Source: Frankia sp. AgB32
GTDB taxonomy: Bacteria > Actinomycetota > Actinomycetes > Frankiales > Frankiaceae
Assembly: GCF_023243045.1 (NCBI RefSeq)
Contig: NZ_JALKFX010000024.1
Location: 1 to 54,999, forward strand
Length of the DNA stretch: 54,999 bases
Direction: 5' to 3'
In this document: positions 25,362 through 33,236 of the stretch, piece by piece
How the letters are laid out: the number at the start of each line of letters is the position of its first letter
Numbering within the stretch: position 1 is the first letter of the stretch
Notes under the pieces: generated by a model
What the model saw: the letters and a program-made list of their open reading frames with translations, nothing else
What the model was told of the DNA's origin: nothing
Databases searched by the model: none
Made by a program: the position numbers and the translations under genes

Positions 25362-25714
25362 TGGTTTGGGTCGCCGGAAGGCGGGTATCCCTCTGATGTG
25401 TCCCTCGTCGGTGGTCGGAGCGGCGTTGAGTCATGCCGTCTCGCGGCCCCCCGAAGGCCGGAAAACGTGACGGCCGCTCCGTCCGCGTCGCGCCGCATCG
25501 CTGCGGCGGACGCGCGGACAGAACGGCCGATGTTGCTGCTCGCCGCACCCCGAAGTAGATCCGGGGCCAGGCGGAGCGTCGTGCGGGGACCACTGTGGCC
25601 GGCTTGGACGGAACTGTCCGGCTGGCAGGGCATGCCGCGAGCGGATGTCGGCGAGCCGACGGGGAACGGTGGTGCGCCCCGGTCCGCTGCGGCGCGGCGC
25701 CGGAGGTGGTGCGG
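25362..25714. other. Intergenic region between pdtaS and whiB1
   Basis: This 353-bp stretch lies between convergent genes. I see no convincing coding frame and no clear stem with a T-run. It should hold the two 3' ends only. Confidence 0.5.
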
Positions 25715-25963
25715 TCAGGCGGTTCGGACCCGCAGCCGAATCTGGCGCTTGAGCGCCCGGCGTTCGTCCTCGCTCATCCCACCCCAGACACCTGAGTCCT
25801 GCCCGGTGTCCAGTGCCCAGTTCAGGCAGTCACTAGTGACTGCGCACCGCGCGCAAACGGCCTTTGCCTCTTCGACCTGGCGTTCTGCCGGACCGGTTGT
25901 ACCGATCGGGAAGAAGAGCTCGGGATCCTCGTCACGGCAGAGCGCTCTGTGGCGCCAGTCCAT
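25715..25963 (-). CDS. whiB1: WhiB-family iron-sulfur transcription factor (WhiB1-like)
   Basis: This 82-residue WhiB protein has the four cluster-binding cysteines Cys9, Cys37, Cys40 and Cys46 in the pattern LCRDEDPELFFP ... AVCARCAVTSDCLNWAL, then the conserved turn GVWGGMSEDERRALKRQ and a basic DNA-binding tail RLRVRTA. It would bind a nitric-oxide-sensitive [4Fe-4S] cluster and act together with the primary sigma factor. Length, lack of extensions and position between pdtaS and a diacylglycerol-kinase-like gene point to WhiB1, the essential member. AGGGAG about eight bases before ATG 25963 is the ribosome-binding site. Confidence 0.93.
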   Translation of the reverse strand: MDWRHRALCRDEDPELFFPIGTTGPAERQVEEAKAVCARCAVTSDCLNWALDTGQDSGVWGGMSEDERRALKRQIRLRVRTA

Positions 25964-26512
25964 GCGTACAACTCCCTCTCTCGTCGTCTCGGGCCACACT
26001 GCACATGAGACGCTTTGCGAGCCGCTACGGTTGTGCCGCGGCGAAAATTGAATGAGCAGGTTGTCTGCTCGGCCCCGGCGGCGGGCCGTGGAGCGGGTTT
26101 CTGGCGGTCGGTGAGCCCAGGTGCACGTGCATCCACCCCGGACATTCGCCACCCTCCCACCGGAACCGGCAGGCGCGCAAGAACCTGCAAGCGTCTTCAC
26201 ACCCTCTCTGGCCTGCACTTGTCCGGCAGGGACACAGACGGGCCACGCCCCGCCACCGTCTCCCGTGGTCGCGTGCACAGGACGGAAGTCCTGGTTAACA
26301 GGGGATGTCGCACTCCCGACCCGAGTCTCGCGTAGCCTCGGAGACCGGCCCAGGACACTCAAGATGATCACCGCGGTTGGGTGGGTGTAGACCATGCCAT
26401 CTGGGCATCGGTAGGCCTTCTGGGTACATCCGGGGGTCTCCGCGGCCCGCGCGGGTGAGGTCATCTGCCTGCTATGACTTGATCAACCGGCCGGAGATGG
26501 CAGGGTTGAGTC
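25964..26512. promoter_or_regulatory. Long divergent spacer upstream of whiB1 and second GDPD
   Basis: About 550 bp without a convincing gene separate whiB1 and the GDPD gene. whiB genes often have long regulated leaders. A 10-bp palindrome TGCACGTGCA is found at 26122-26131, and TATGAC near 26474 could be part of a promoter for the GDPD gene. Neither is certain. Confidence 0.4.
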
Positions 26513-27262
26513 ATGGAGGTACTTGGTCATCGGGGTAGTAGGGTGCCCGGCCCGGAGAACACGGTCGAGGCGGTGGACGCGGCGCTGAGCGCCGGTGCGG
26601 ACGGCGTCGAGATCGACGTCCGTCGCAGTGCCGACGGGGACCTGGTCTGCATCCACGACGCCCGGCTGTCCCGCCCCGCCGGTAGGGCGGTCATCCGCCA
26701 GCCCACCGAGGTGCTGCGGGCCCGTGGGATCCCGCTGTTCGATGAGATCATCGATGTCTGGGCGGGCCGGGGCCGGCTCATCCTCGAGATCAAGAACCAG
26801 CCGGGGCAACCGGACTTCGACGCACCCCGGGAGCGCACCGCCCGGGCCCTCGTGGAGCGCCTGCGGGCCCGGGGCCTCACCGGCCCCCGGCCCACCGTCG
26901 CCGAACTCGACGCCGGGGCGGGGGGCATCACCGTGTCGTCGTTCGACTGGTTCGCGATCGAGGTGGTGCGGGACGCGGACCTGGCGGTCGCCACGGCCTT
27001 CCTGACGATGCCCAGGATGTCCGTCAGCGGCGGTCTCGGCTACGTCCGCTCCGCCGGGCACGCGGAACTGCACGCCCACACCAGCGCCGTGCTCGGCGCC
27101 GCGGACGCCGCGGCCCGCGCCCGCCAGGCCGGTGTGAGGCTGGTCACGTGGACGGTCACCACCGTCGAGGCTGCGCTCGCGCTGCGTCACGCCGGCGTCG
27201 CCGGCGTGATCTGCGACGACCCGGTCCAGGTTCGCCGCGCGCTGGCCGCCCCCGGCAGCTAG
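26513..27262 (+). CDS. Glycerophosphodiester phosphodiesterase (second of two)
   Basis: This 249-residue GDPD-family enzyme starts MEVLGHRGSRVPGPENTVEAV. His and Arg of HRG, the metal-binding pair in DGVEIDVRRSADGDLVCIHD with the second catalytic His, the strand LILEIKNQP (E-x-K), SSFDWFAIEVV and the closing TWTVTTVEAALALRHAGVAGVICDDP (the T-W-T-V/D-D region) complete the barrel. It is closer to the canonical GlpQ/UgpQ cytosolic type than the GDPD at 9937, and the two are only distantly alike. It would release glycerol-3-phosphate from phospholipid head-group diesters. It is divergent from whiB1 and convergent with the kinase gene. The ribosome-binding site is weak. Confidence 0.92.
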   Translation: MEVLGHRGSRVPGPENTVEAVDAALSAGADGVEIDVRRSADGDLVCIHDARLSRPAGRAVIRQPTEVLRARGIPLFDEIIDVWAGRGRLILEIKNQPGQPDFDAPRERTARALVERLRARGLTGPRPTVAELDAGAGGITVSSFDWFAIEVVRDADLAVATAFLTMPRMSVSGGLGYVRSAGHAELHAHTSAVLGAADAAARARQAGVRLVTWTVTTVEAALALRHAGVAGVICDDPVQVRRALAAPGS

Positions 27263-27388
27263 CGGCCCGCCCCGCGGGACGGTCGCCGACTGTGATGGTC
27301 TGCTTCCGTTTCGCCGGGCACGGCGGCACCGTGGTTCCTCTGTACGGTTTCCTGCCGGATTTGTCCATGCGGAGCGACCACGAAGATT

Positions 27389-27408
27389 CGCGGGCGTGAT
27401 CGCCCGCG
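27389..27408. terminator. Tetraloop hairpin between GDPD and kinase genes
   Basis: An 8-bp perfect stem, CGCGGGCG and CGCCCGCG, encloses the tetraloop TGAT. It lies 20 bp before the stop of the convergent diacylglycerol-kinase-like gene and 126 bp after the GDPD stop, suitable as a terminator for either transcript. Confidence 0.55.
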
Positions 27409-27427
27409 CCGCCGGTGTGGCGGCGTG

Positions 27428-28459
27428 TCAGCCGATGACGCGCAGGACCCGCGGATGGTGGATGAGCAGTACCTCGTGGCTCTCGCCGAGGTACTCGCCG
27501 TCCATCTGCAGCGGGATCGGGTCGTCCGCGCGGAACCGCATCGTCGCGGCGTCGTGCCGGCTGACGACGTTGCGCCCGTGCGGGCCCCCGTCGGCGGCGA
27601 GCATCTGGCGGGCCGACCGCAGCACCGAGGACATCCGCACCCGCTGCAGCGCGAGCAGGTCGAGCCCGGTGTCGAACGAGGCGTCGGGGCAGGCGAGCAC
27701 GGGCCGTGAGTTCAGGTAGGTCCACGGGCGGGTGTTGCAGACGATGCCGAGGGCGATCTGCCGGTCGGTGTCCTCGCCCGGCTGCTCGCCCGGGTCGCCG
27801 GACGCGGGCCGCTGAGCCTCGGCCAGGCCGTCGGTCGTCCCGTCGCGCTGGCCGGGCACGCCGCTGTGGGCGGCGGTGGTCTCCAGCTCGATGGTGGGGC
27901 TGCCGCGGCCGGTACCACGGGCGAGCTGGACCGCGGCGGTCCGGAGAAACAGCCCGGGCGAGTTGCGCCGCCCACCGGAGCGCTTGCGCTCGACCCGGTC
28001 CACCACCCGGGCATCGAGGCCCAGGCCGAAGCAGAAGGTGAACCAGCGCCGCCCGTCGCCGTAGACGGCCTCGCCGAGACTGATCGGGCGGCTGCGCCCG
28101 GCCCGCAACGCGTCCAGCAGCTCACCGGTCGCCTCGACGGGGGAGGCGGAGTAGCCCAGGGCACGGACGAAGACGTTGGTGCTGCCGCCGGGCACCACCG
28201 CGAACGCGGGGCCGTCGGCGATCGGCCCGTTCTGCACCATGCCGTTGACGACCTCGTTGACGGTGCCGTCGCCGCCGAGCGCGATGACCACGTCGACACC
28301 CAGTTCGACGGCGCGCGCACCCAGCTCGACCCCGTGGCCACGGCCCTTGGTGACCACCGTGTCCAGGACGAGGTCGGCCGCGAGCGCGCTGGCGAGGACG
28401 TCACGAACGCGTTCGGTTGTGGTGGTCGCAACAGGGTTGACGACCAGCAGCCCTCGCAT
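27428..28459 (-). CDS. Diacylglycerol/lipid kinase family protein
   Basis: This 343-residue lipid kinase of the DgkB/YegS type starts MRGLLVVNPVATTTTERVRDVL. The nucleotide-binding signature VVIALGGDGTVNEVVNGMV (about residue 60), AFAVVPGGSTNVFVRALGYS (about 90) and the late strand PIPLQMDGEYLG are diagnostic. A roughly 45-residue polar insertion (HSGVPGQRDGTTDGLAEAQRP...) interrupts the C-terminal domain. It probably phosphorylates diacylglycerol or a related lipid at the membrane surface. In Mycobacterium the equivalent position next to whiB1 is held by Rv3218, of the same family. AGAGG lies only one base from ATG 28459, too close for normal use, so leaderless initiation is possible. Confidence 0.9.
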   Translation of the reverse strand: MRGLLVVNPVATTTTERVRDVLASALAADLVLDTVVTKGRGHGVELGARAVELGVDVVIALGGDGTVNEVVNGMVQNGPIADGPAFAVVPGGSTNVFVRALGYSASPVEATGELLDALRAGRSRPISLGEAVYGDGRRWFTFCFGLGLDARVVDRVERKRSGGRRNSPGLFLRTAAVQLARGTGRGSPTIELETTAAHSGVPGQRDGTTDGLAEAQRPASGDPGEQPGEDTDRQIALGIVCNTRPWTYLNSRPVLACPDASFDTGLDLLALQRVRMSSVLRSARQMLAADGGPHGRNVVSRHDAATMRFRADDPIPLQMDGEYLGESHEVLLIHHPRVLRVIG

Positions 28460-28592
28460 GCCTCTACCGTAGCCCGCCCACCCAGGCCGGGCGTCGGCTG
28501 GGAAAACTCTCACAAGGGGAAAAGCGGCCGCGAGCGCCGGCGGAGCGCGAGTGGTCACCTTGGCGGTCCACCGCGCGACGTAATGTCGAGGG

Positions 28593-29135
28593 ATGGGATC
28601 TGTGAGCGGCCCCGGCGGGCCCAGGCCGCGGCGAACGGGTGCCGGCGGGCTGGGCGGGGTACTCGCCGCCTGGCGCTCGGCGTCCGCCCCGGCCCGGCTG
28701 GCCAGCCTGCTGCTCGCCGCCGAGGCGCTCGCGCTGCTGGCGCTGGGCGTGCTGCAGGTGCTGCGGGGGTTCGGGGCCGGCATCGACGACGTCGCGCGAG
28801 CGGAGACGGGCGGCGTGCTCGCGGTCGTCGGTGGCCTCGGGGTGGCCGTGCTGGCGGTGGGGGTGCTGGGGCGGGCCGCGTCGTTCCGCTCGCCCACCCT
28901 CGTCGTCCAGATTCTCTGCCTGCCGGTGGCCTGGGGTCTGCTGCAGGCCGGGGCGTACGGCTACGGCGTTCCGCTGCTCGCCATCCCGATTGTGATCATC
29001 GTTGCGCTGCTGGCGGCGGGCGGGTTCGGGCCGGCGGCGCAGGACGCCGACGACGCGAAGGGTCAGGTCGCGCGCGGCGACGGTACGGAGGGTGGCGGCC
29101 CGCGGCCCACTACCCGGCGCTCCCGGCGGACGTGA
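28593..29135 (+). CDS. Small integral membrane protein (Rv3217c-like position)
   Basis: This 180-residue protein has about four hydrophobic segments: LASLLLAAEALALLALGVLQVL, GGVLAVVGGLGVAVLAVGVLG, SPTLVVQILCLPVAWGLLQAG and PLLAIPIVIIVALLAAGG. Both ends are hydrophilic, and the C-terminus is Arg-rich (PRPTTRRSRRT). There is no catalytic motif. Its place next to a DAGK-like gene and whiB1 corresponds to the mycobacterial Rv3217c membrane protein. Function unknown. It diverges from the kinase gene and converges on sigF. Confidence 0.8.
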   Translation: MGSVSGPGGPRPRRTGAGGLGGVLAAWRSASAPARLASLLLAAEALALLALGVLQVLRGFGAGIDDVARAETGGVLAVVGGLGVAVLAVGVLGRAASFRSPTLVVQILCLPVAWGLLQAGAYGYGVPLLAIPIVIIVALLAAGGFGPAAQDADDAKGQVARGDGTEGGGPRPTTRRSRRT

Positions 29136-29194
29136 ACTCCCACCGGATGGGCAGTTCGGGCGGGGCGGCGCGCCCCCGCCTGGAAGAGCGGTTG

Positions 29195-30190
29195 CTAACC
29201 GTCCTCGAGCAGGCCGCGGCGCAGCTGGGCCAGGGTGCGGGCGAGCAGCCGGGACACGTGCATCTGGGAGATGCCGAGCTCGGTGGCGATCTGCGACTGG
29301 GTCATGTTGCCGAAGAACCGGAGCAGCAGAATCCGCTTCTCCCTGGGTGGCAGCTTCTCCAGCAGCGGCTTGAGCGACTCCCGGTACTCCACGCCCTCCA
29401 GGGACTCGTCCTGGACGCCGAGGGTGTCGGCGACGGCAGGCGCCTCGTCGTCGCCGGAGTCCGGCGCGTCGAGTGACACCGCGGAGTAGGCGTTCGCCGA
29501 CTCCAAGCCCTCGAGGACATCCTCCTCGCTCATCTGCAGGTGCTTGGCGATCTCGCTCACCGTCGGGGAGCGGCCGAGGGTCTGGGACAGCTCGGAGGTC
29601 GCCTTGGTCAGCGAGAGCTTGAGCTCCTGCAGCCGGCGGGGGACCCGGATCGCCCAGCCCTTGTCGCGGAAGTGCCGCTTGATCTCGCCGACGATCGTCG
29701 GGGTCGCATAGGTGGAGAACTCCACCCCGCGCTCCGGGTCGAACCGGTCGACCGACTTGATCAGTCCGATGGTGGCCACCTGGACGAGGTCGTCCAGCGG
29801 CTCACCGCGGTTGCGGAACCGGCGGGCGAGGTACTCGACCAGCGGCAGGTGCATGCGGACGAGCTGGTCGCGGATGGCGGCGCGCTCCGCGTCGCCCTCG
29901 GGCAGCTCGGCGAGGCGGACGAACAGGGACCGGGCCAGCGCCCGGTCGGGGGAGTGGGTGCGCTCCACGACCTCCACCGGCTCGGCCTCGGCGGCCGGCG
30001 CCGGGGCGTCGGTGCCGGGGGCGCCCTCGGCGGCCGCCGAGGGCTGGGCGGAGTGTGCGCCCGTGCCGGCGCCGGGATGATCGTCGAGGGCGGCTGCCCG
30101 CTGCTGGCTGAGCGCGCCGACCTGGGCGCTCGTCGGCTCCTGCTCGGGCGCCACCCGCGGCGGGGTCGGAGTCCTCCCGGTCGACGTCAC
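29195..30190 (-). CDS. sigF: SigB/SigF/SigG-family sigma factor
   Basis: This 331-residue group 3 sigma factor for general stress or development has a disordered 100-residue N-terminus (Pro/Ala-rich). It then shows region 2 (DDLVQVATIGLIKSVDRFDPERGVEFSTYATPTIVGEIKRHFRDKGW, about residues 133-180), region 3 (LKLSLTKATSELSQTLGRSPTVSEIAKHLQ) and region 4 helix-turn-helix (LPPREKRILLLRFFGNMTQSQIATELGISQMHVSRLLARTLAQLR, about 275-320). The start ATG overlaps the stop of the rsbW-like gene by four bases, so sigma and anti-sigma are coupled. No RsbV-type antagonist gene is in the window. In Mycobacterium the sigF pair lies elsewhere, so it is an extra block inside this otherwise similar region. Confidence 0.93.
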   Translation of the reverse strand: MTSTGRTPTPPRVAPEQEPTSAQVGALSQQRAAALDDHPGAGTGAHSAQPSAAAEGAPGTDAPAPAAEAEPVEVVERTHSPDRALARSLFVRLAELPEGDAERAAIRDQLVRMHLPLVEYLARRFRNRGEPLDDLVQVATIGLIKSVDRFDPERGVEFSTYATPTIVGEIKRHFRDKGWAIRVPRRLQELKLSLTKATSELSQTLGRSPTVSEIAKHLQMSEEDVLEGLESANAYSAVSLDAPDSGDDEAPAVADTLGVQDESLEGVEYRESLKPLLEKLPPREKRILLLRFFGNMTQSQIATELGISQMHVSRLLARTLAQLRRGLLEDG

Positions 30191-30723
30191 GGCGTACCTA
30201 CCGCATCACCCAGTGGAGCTGCGTTGGCCGCGCCCGATCCTCGCACGTGCCCGGCCGGCGGCTCCCCGAGATCCGCCCGCACGCCGCGGCGCTTCTGCAG
30301 CGTGATGCTCACCTTCGAGCCGGGGCCGGTGGCGGTCTCGACATCGCCGGCCAGCGCCTTGAGCACCGTCCAGGCGAAGGTGTCCTCGGACGGCGGCTCG
30401 CCGTCGAGGCTCTCGACGGTCACCAGCACGTGCATCACCCCGGGGGAGAGCGTGAACGTGCAGTCCAGGGACGAGCCGGGCACGGCCGACACGAGGAGCA
30501 GAGCGCACGCCTCGTCGACGGCGATCCGCAGGTCCTCGATGTCGTCAAGGGTGAAGTCGAGTCGGGCCGCGAGGGAGGCCGTTGCTGTTCGCAGCACGGT
30601 GAGATACGCACTGGCGGCCGGCAGGGTGAGCGCGACGACGTCGCGCAGGCCGCCGGAATGGGCGGTGTGGCTGTCGATGGTGTCGGAGTTCTCCGCGCCG
30701 CCGGTCGAAGGCGTCGGATCCAC
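30187..30723 (-). CDS. rsbW: RsbW/SpoIIAB-like anti-sigma factor (serine-protein kinase fold)
   Basis: This 178-residue GHKL ATPase is predicted to bind and inhibit SigF. The fold is recognisable in LTLPAASAYLTVLRTATASLAARLDFTLDDIEDLRIAVDEACALLL, where IEDLRIAVDEAC is the N-box with the Mg-binding Glu/Asp/Cys pattern typical of RsbW, followed by MHVLVTVESLDGEPPSEDTFAWTVLKALAGDVE. The C-terminal G-box is less conserved (GPGSKVSITLQKRR). The start is GTG 30723, with a G/A-rich TAGGAAC region upstream; upstream residues in the frame are not protein-like. It overlaps sigF (ATGA), giving an rsbW-sigF operon. Confidence 0.88.
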   Translation of the reverse strand: MDPTPSTGGAENSDTIDSHTAHSGGLRDVVALTLPAASAYLTVLRTATASLAARLDFTLDDIEDLRIAVDEACALLLVSAVPGSSLDCTFTLSPGVMHVLVTVESLDGEPPSEDTFAWTVLKALAGDVETATGPGSKVSITLQKRRGVRADLGEPPAGHVRGSGAANAAPLGDAVGTP

Positions 30724-31036
30724 GTTCCTACCCCCAAAGAGCCTGCGTCGTGCGAGGAGGTTCCCTCGCGGGTGGCCGAAGCCGGACGGACGATGATGTT
30801 GCGGATGACGGCCTTCCCCGCTGCCGACGCCGTCAAGCCTGTCCCCGCCGGGCGTGACGTCCCTCATGCACGCCGGGGAGCTCGTCGTCGGCGGCCGGTC
30901 GTTGCCACCGCCTCCACCGTACCCAGCCGGCCGTGGGTACCGCAGGTCGGGTGATCGAAAGACGCCAGGAAGGGCACAGTCGCCGGGCCTGGTCCCACCA
31001 CCGGACCCGTACGTTCCCGTCGCGCCGGGCCGGGGC
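30724..31036. promoter_or_regulatory. Spacer upstream of rsbW-sigF with inverted repeat
   Basis: The 313 bp between the GNAT stop and the rsbW start should contain the rsbW-sigF promoter. It contains an inverted repeat at 30919-30940: GTACCCA, an 8-base spacer, TGGGTAC. On the minus strand the arms read GGGTAC, similar to a SigF-type -10 hexamer, but no GTTT element is found at the expected distance. It could be an operator or the terminator of the GNAT gene. Confidence 0.4.
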
Positions 31037-31621
31037 TCAGGCGGGATGCTGGGGCGTCGTGCCGGGGCACGGGCTGGCCACTGCCGCGAGGTCGGCCAGC
31101 GCCGCGCCGTCGGCCCGCCAGGTCGTCCAGCCGGTCATCGGCCGGGCCGCGATGGCCCGGTAGAACTCCTGCGCCGGGGTGTTCCAGTCGAGCACGGCCC
31201 ATTCCAGCCGGCGATGCCCCTGCTCGACGCCGATCGCGGCGAGCGCCGCGAGCAGGGTCCGGCCGTGGCCGGCCCGCCGGTGCTCGGGCTGGACGAACAG
31301 GTCGACCAGGTACATCCCGGTCTGCCCGGTCCAGGTGGAGAAGGTGGGATGCCAGATCGCGAAGCCCACCACCGCGGGCGGCGGGGCTACCGCGCCCGGG
31401 GGACCCCCGTCGGGCCCGGCCGTCGGATCGTGCTGCCCAGCCGGGGATTCCGGCGTGGCGGCGGCGACCAGGCAGTGGGCGCTCGGGGTGGGGCCGAACA
31501 GGGCGGCGTTCAGGTCGTCGGCGGTCATCGCGACCGCGTCGGGCTCCCGTTCGTAGGCGGCGAGCTCATGGACCAGGGCCAGGACGATCTCGACATCCCC
31601 CGGGCCGGCCACCCGGATCAC
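31037..31621 (-). CDS. GNAT-family N-acetyltransferase
   Basis: This 194-residue acetyl-CoA-dependent acyltransferase shows the core sequence MYLVDLFVQPEHRRAGHGRTLLAALAAIGVEQGHRRLEWAVLDWN, with the acetyl-CoA pyrophosphate-binding motif R-R-x-G-H-G and the following helix, and NTPAQEFYRAIAARPM at the end, which resembles the spermidine/spermine-type acetyltransferase group. An approximately 25-residue Pro/Gly-rich insertion separates two strands near residue 60-85. It overlaps the rmlC stop by four bases. In Mycobacterium, Rv3216 at the equivalent place is also an acetyltransferase. The acceptor is unknown. Confidence 0.87.
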   Translation of the reverse strand: MIRVAGPGDVEIVLALVHELAAYEREPDAVAMTADDLNAALFGPTPSAHCLVAAATPESPAGQHDPTAGPDGGPPGAVAPPPAVVGFAIWHPTFSTWTGQTGMYLVDLFVQPEHRRAGHGRTLLAALAAIGVEQGHRRLEWAVLDWNTPAQEFYRAIAARPMTGWTTWRADGAALADLAAVASPCPGTTPQHPA

Positions 31622-32244
31622 CGCGCACCGTCCGCCGGTGCGCCGGCGGCCCGCAACTCGGCGTACAGCGCCTGGCAGTCACGGTAGGTGGGCAGCAGAC
31701 CGGCCGACTCGGCCTCCTTGAGGGTGGGGGCCACGGCGTCCTTGTCGGACAGCAGCGGGGTCAGCTCCTCGGGCCACGGCAGTGCGAGGTCGGGGTCGAG
31801 CGGGTTGATGCCGTGCTCACGCCCCGGCGTGAACGGCGTGGAGCAGAGGTAGGAGACCGCCGCGTCGTCGGTGAGAGCCATGAACGCGTGGCCCAGGCCC
31901 TCCGCGACGTAGAGCCCGCGGCGGTCGACGTCGTCGAGGACGACTGCCGCGAAGGTGCCGAAGGTCGGCGAGCCGGTGCGGATGTCCACCACGCAGTCCA
32001 GCACCCGACCGCGCACGCAGGTCACGTACTTCGCCTGGCTCGGGGGGACCTGCGAGTAGTGCACGCCACGCAGCGTGCCGCCACGGCTCACGCTGTGGTT
32101 GGCCTGCGAGAGCGTGAGCGGATGTCCGACCGCCTCGTTCAGCGCGTCGGAGCGGAACCACTCCAGGAAGGTTCCGCGGCTGTCGGAGTGCTGACGCGGG
32201 GTGAACACCCAGGCGTCCGGGACCGATAGTGCGCTGATCTCCAC
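31618..32244 (-). CDS. rmlC: dTDP-4-dehydrorhamnose 3,5-epimerase
   Basis: This 208-residue cupin-fold epimerase of dTDP-rhamnose synthesis starts at GTG 32244 (VEISALSVPDAWVFTPRQHSDSRG). Conserved elements are DSRGTFLEWFRSD, SQANHSVSRGGTLRGVHYS with the catalytic-base His, CVRGRVLDCVVDIRTGSPTFG, LYVAEGLGHAFMAL and the active-site Tyr region AVSYLCSTPF. The C-terminus GINPLDPDLALPWP, followed by LLSDKDAVAPTLKEA, is typical. It is translationally coupled to the downstream GNAT gene. Other rml genes are absent from the window. It may alternatively make an antibiotic-type or glycan deoxysugar. Confidence 0.93.
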   Translation of the reverse strand: MEISALSVPDAWVFTPRQHSDSRGTFLEWFRSDALNEAVGHPLTLSQANHSVSRGGTLRGVHYSQVPPSQAKYVTCVRGRVLDCVVDIRTGSPTFGTFAAVVLDDVDRRGLYVAEGLGHAFMALTDDAAVSYLCSTPFTPGREHGINPLDPDLALPWPEELTPLLSDKDAVAPTLKEAESAGLLPTYRDCQALYAELRAAGAPADGAR

Positions 32245-32411
32245 GCGTGCGACGGTACCGGTTCGCCTGTGCGTCACCCAGCAGGCCGGACCGTCCCGCC
32301 AGCGCCGTTGGCGTGCAGGTGTGGCTCTTGCCGTGCGTTGGCTCCCGCGGTGGGCCCGAGCCGCCGTCGGTTACGTAACGTAGTTCACCGTTGTCCGAGA
32401 GGGCGCCGCGT

Positions 32412-33236
32412 TCACAACACCCTGGCGAGGAACGCCCGGGTGCGTTCGTGCGCCGGCGCGGTGAGCAGGGTGGCGGGCGGCCCCGTCTCGACGACCATGC
32501 CGGCGTCCATGAACACCACGGTGTCGGCGGCCTGTCGGGCGAAGCCGAGTTCATGGGTGACGACGAGCATCGTCATGCCCTCGTCGGCGAGCTGACGCAT
32601 GATCTCCAGGACCTCGCCGACCAGTTCCGGGTCGAGCGCCGACGTCGGCTCGTCGAAGAGCATCAGCTTCGGGCGCATCGCCAGCGCCCGGGCGATCGCG
32701 ACCCGCTGCTGCTGTCCGCCGGACAGCTGCGCCGGGTATGCGCCGGCCCGGTCGGCCAGACCCACCCGGGCCAGCAGTTCCTCGGCATGGCGCACCGCGT
32801 CGGCGCGCCGCTCGCCGCGTACCCGGACCGGCGCCTCGGTGATGTTCTCCAGGGCGGTCAGGTGCGGGAAGAGGTTGAACCGCTGGAACACCATGCCGAT
32901 CTCGCGCCGCTTGCGGGCGATCTCGCGGGGCCGCAGCTCGTGGATGCGGCCACCGTGCTCCCGGTAGCCGACCAGCTCGCCGTCGACCGCCAGCCGGCCG
33001 CCGCTGATGCGCTCCAGGTGGTTCACGCACCGCAGGAAGGTCGTCTTTCCGGAGCCGGACGGGCCGATGAGGCAGGTGACCTCGCCCGGGGCCACGGTCA
33101 GGCTGACGTCGCGCAGGGCGACCTGGTGGCCGAACGACTTGCGCACCCGCTCCGCGCGGACCATCGGCACCACCGCGCCGCTCGCCCGGTCCGACGGCTC
33201 CTTCCCGGAGGTGTCCCGATCCGCCGCGGCCGTCAT
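32412..33236 (-). CDS. Polar amino-acid ABC transporter, ATP-binding protein
   Basis: This 274-residue ATPase has Walker A GPSGSGKTTFLRCV (about residue 58), the Q-loop GMVFQRFNLFPHLTALENI, the signature AQLSGGQQQRVAIARALAM, Walker B LMLFDEPTSALDPELVGEVL, and the switch histidine in VVTHELGFARQAADTVVFMDAG. The F-x-R-F-N-L-F-P-H and S-A-L-D-P-E blocks are characteristic of the GlnQ/HisP polar-amino-acid group. It starts at ATG 33236, overlapping the permease stop by four bases. It is last in a three-gene operon and powers uptake of an amino acid whose identity is not determinable here. Confidence 0.95.
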   Translation of the reverse strand: MTAAADRDTSGKEPSDRASGAVVPMVRAERVRKSFGHQVALRDVSLTVAPGEVTCLIGPSGSGKTTFLRCVNHLERISGGRLAVDGELVGYREHGGRIHELRPREIARKRREIGMVFQRFNLFPHLTALENITEAPVRVRGERRADAVRHAEELLARVGLADRAGAYPAQLSGGQQQRVAIARALAMRPKLMLFDEPTSALDPELVGEVLEIMRQLADEGMTMLVVTHELGFARQAADTVVFMDAGMVVETGPPATLLTAPAHERTRAFLARVL

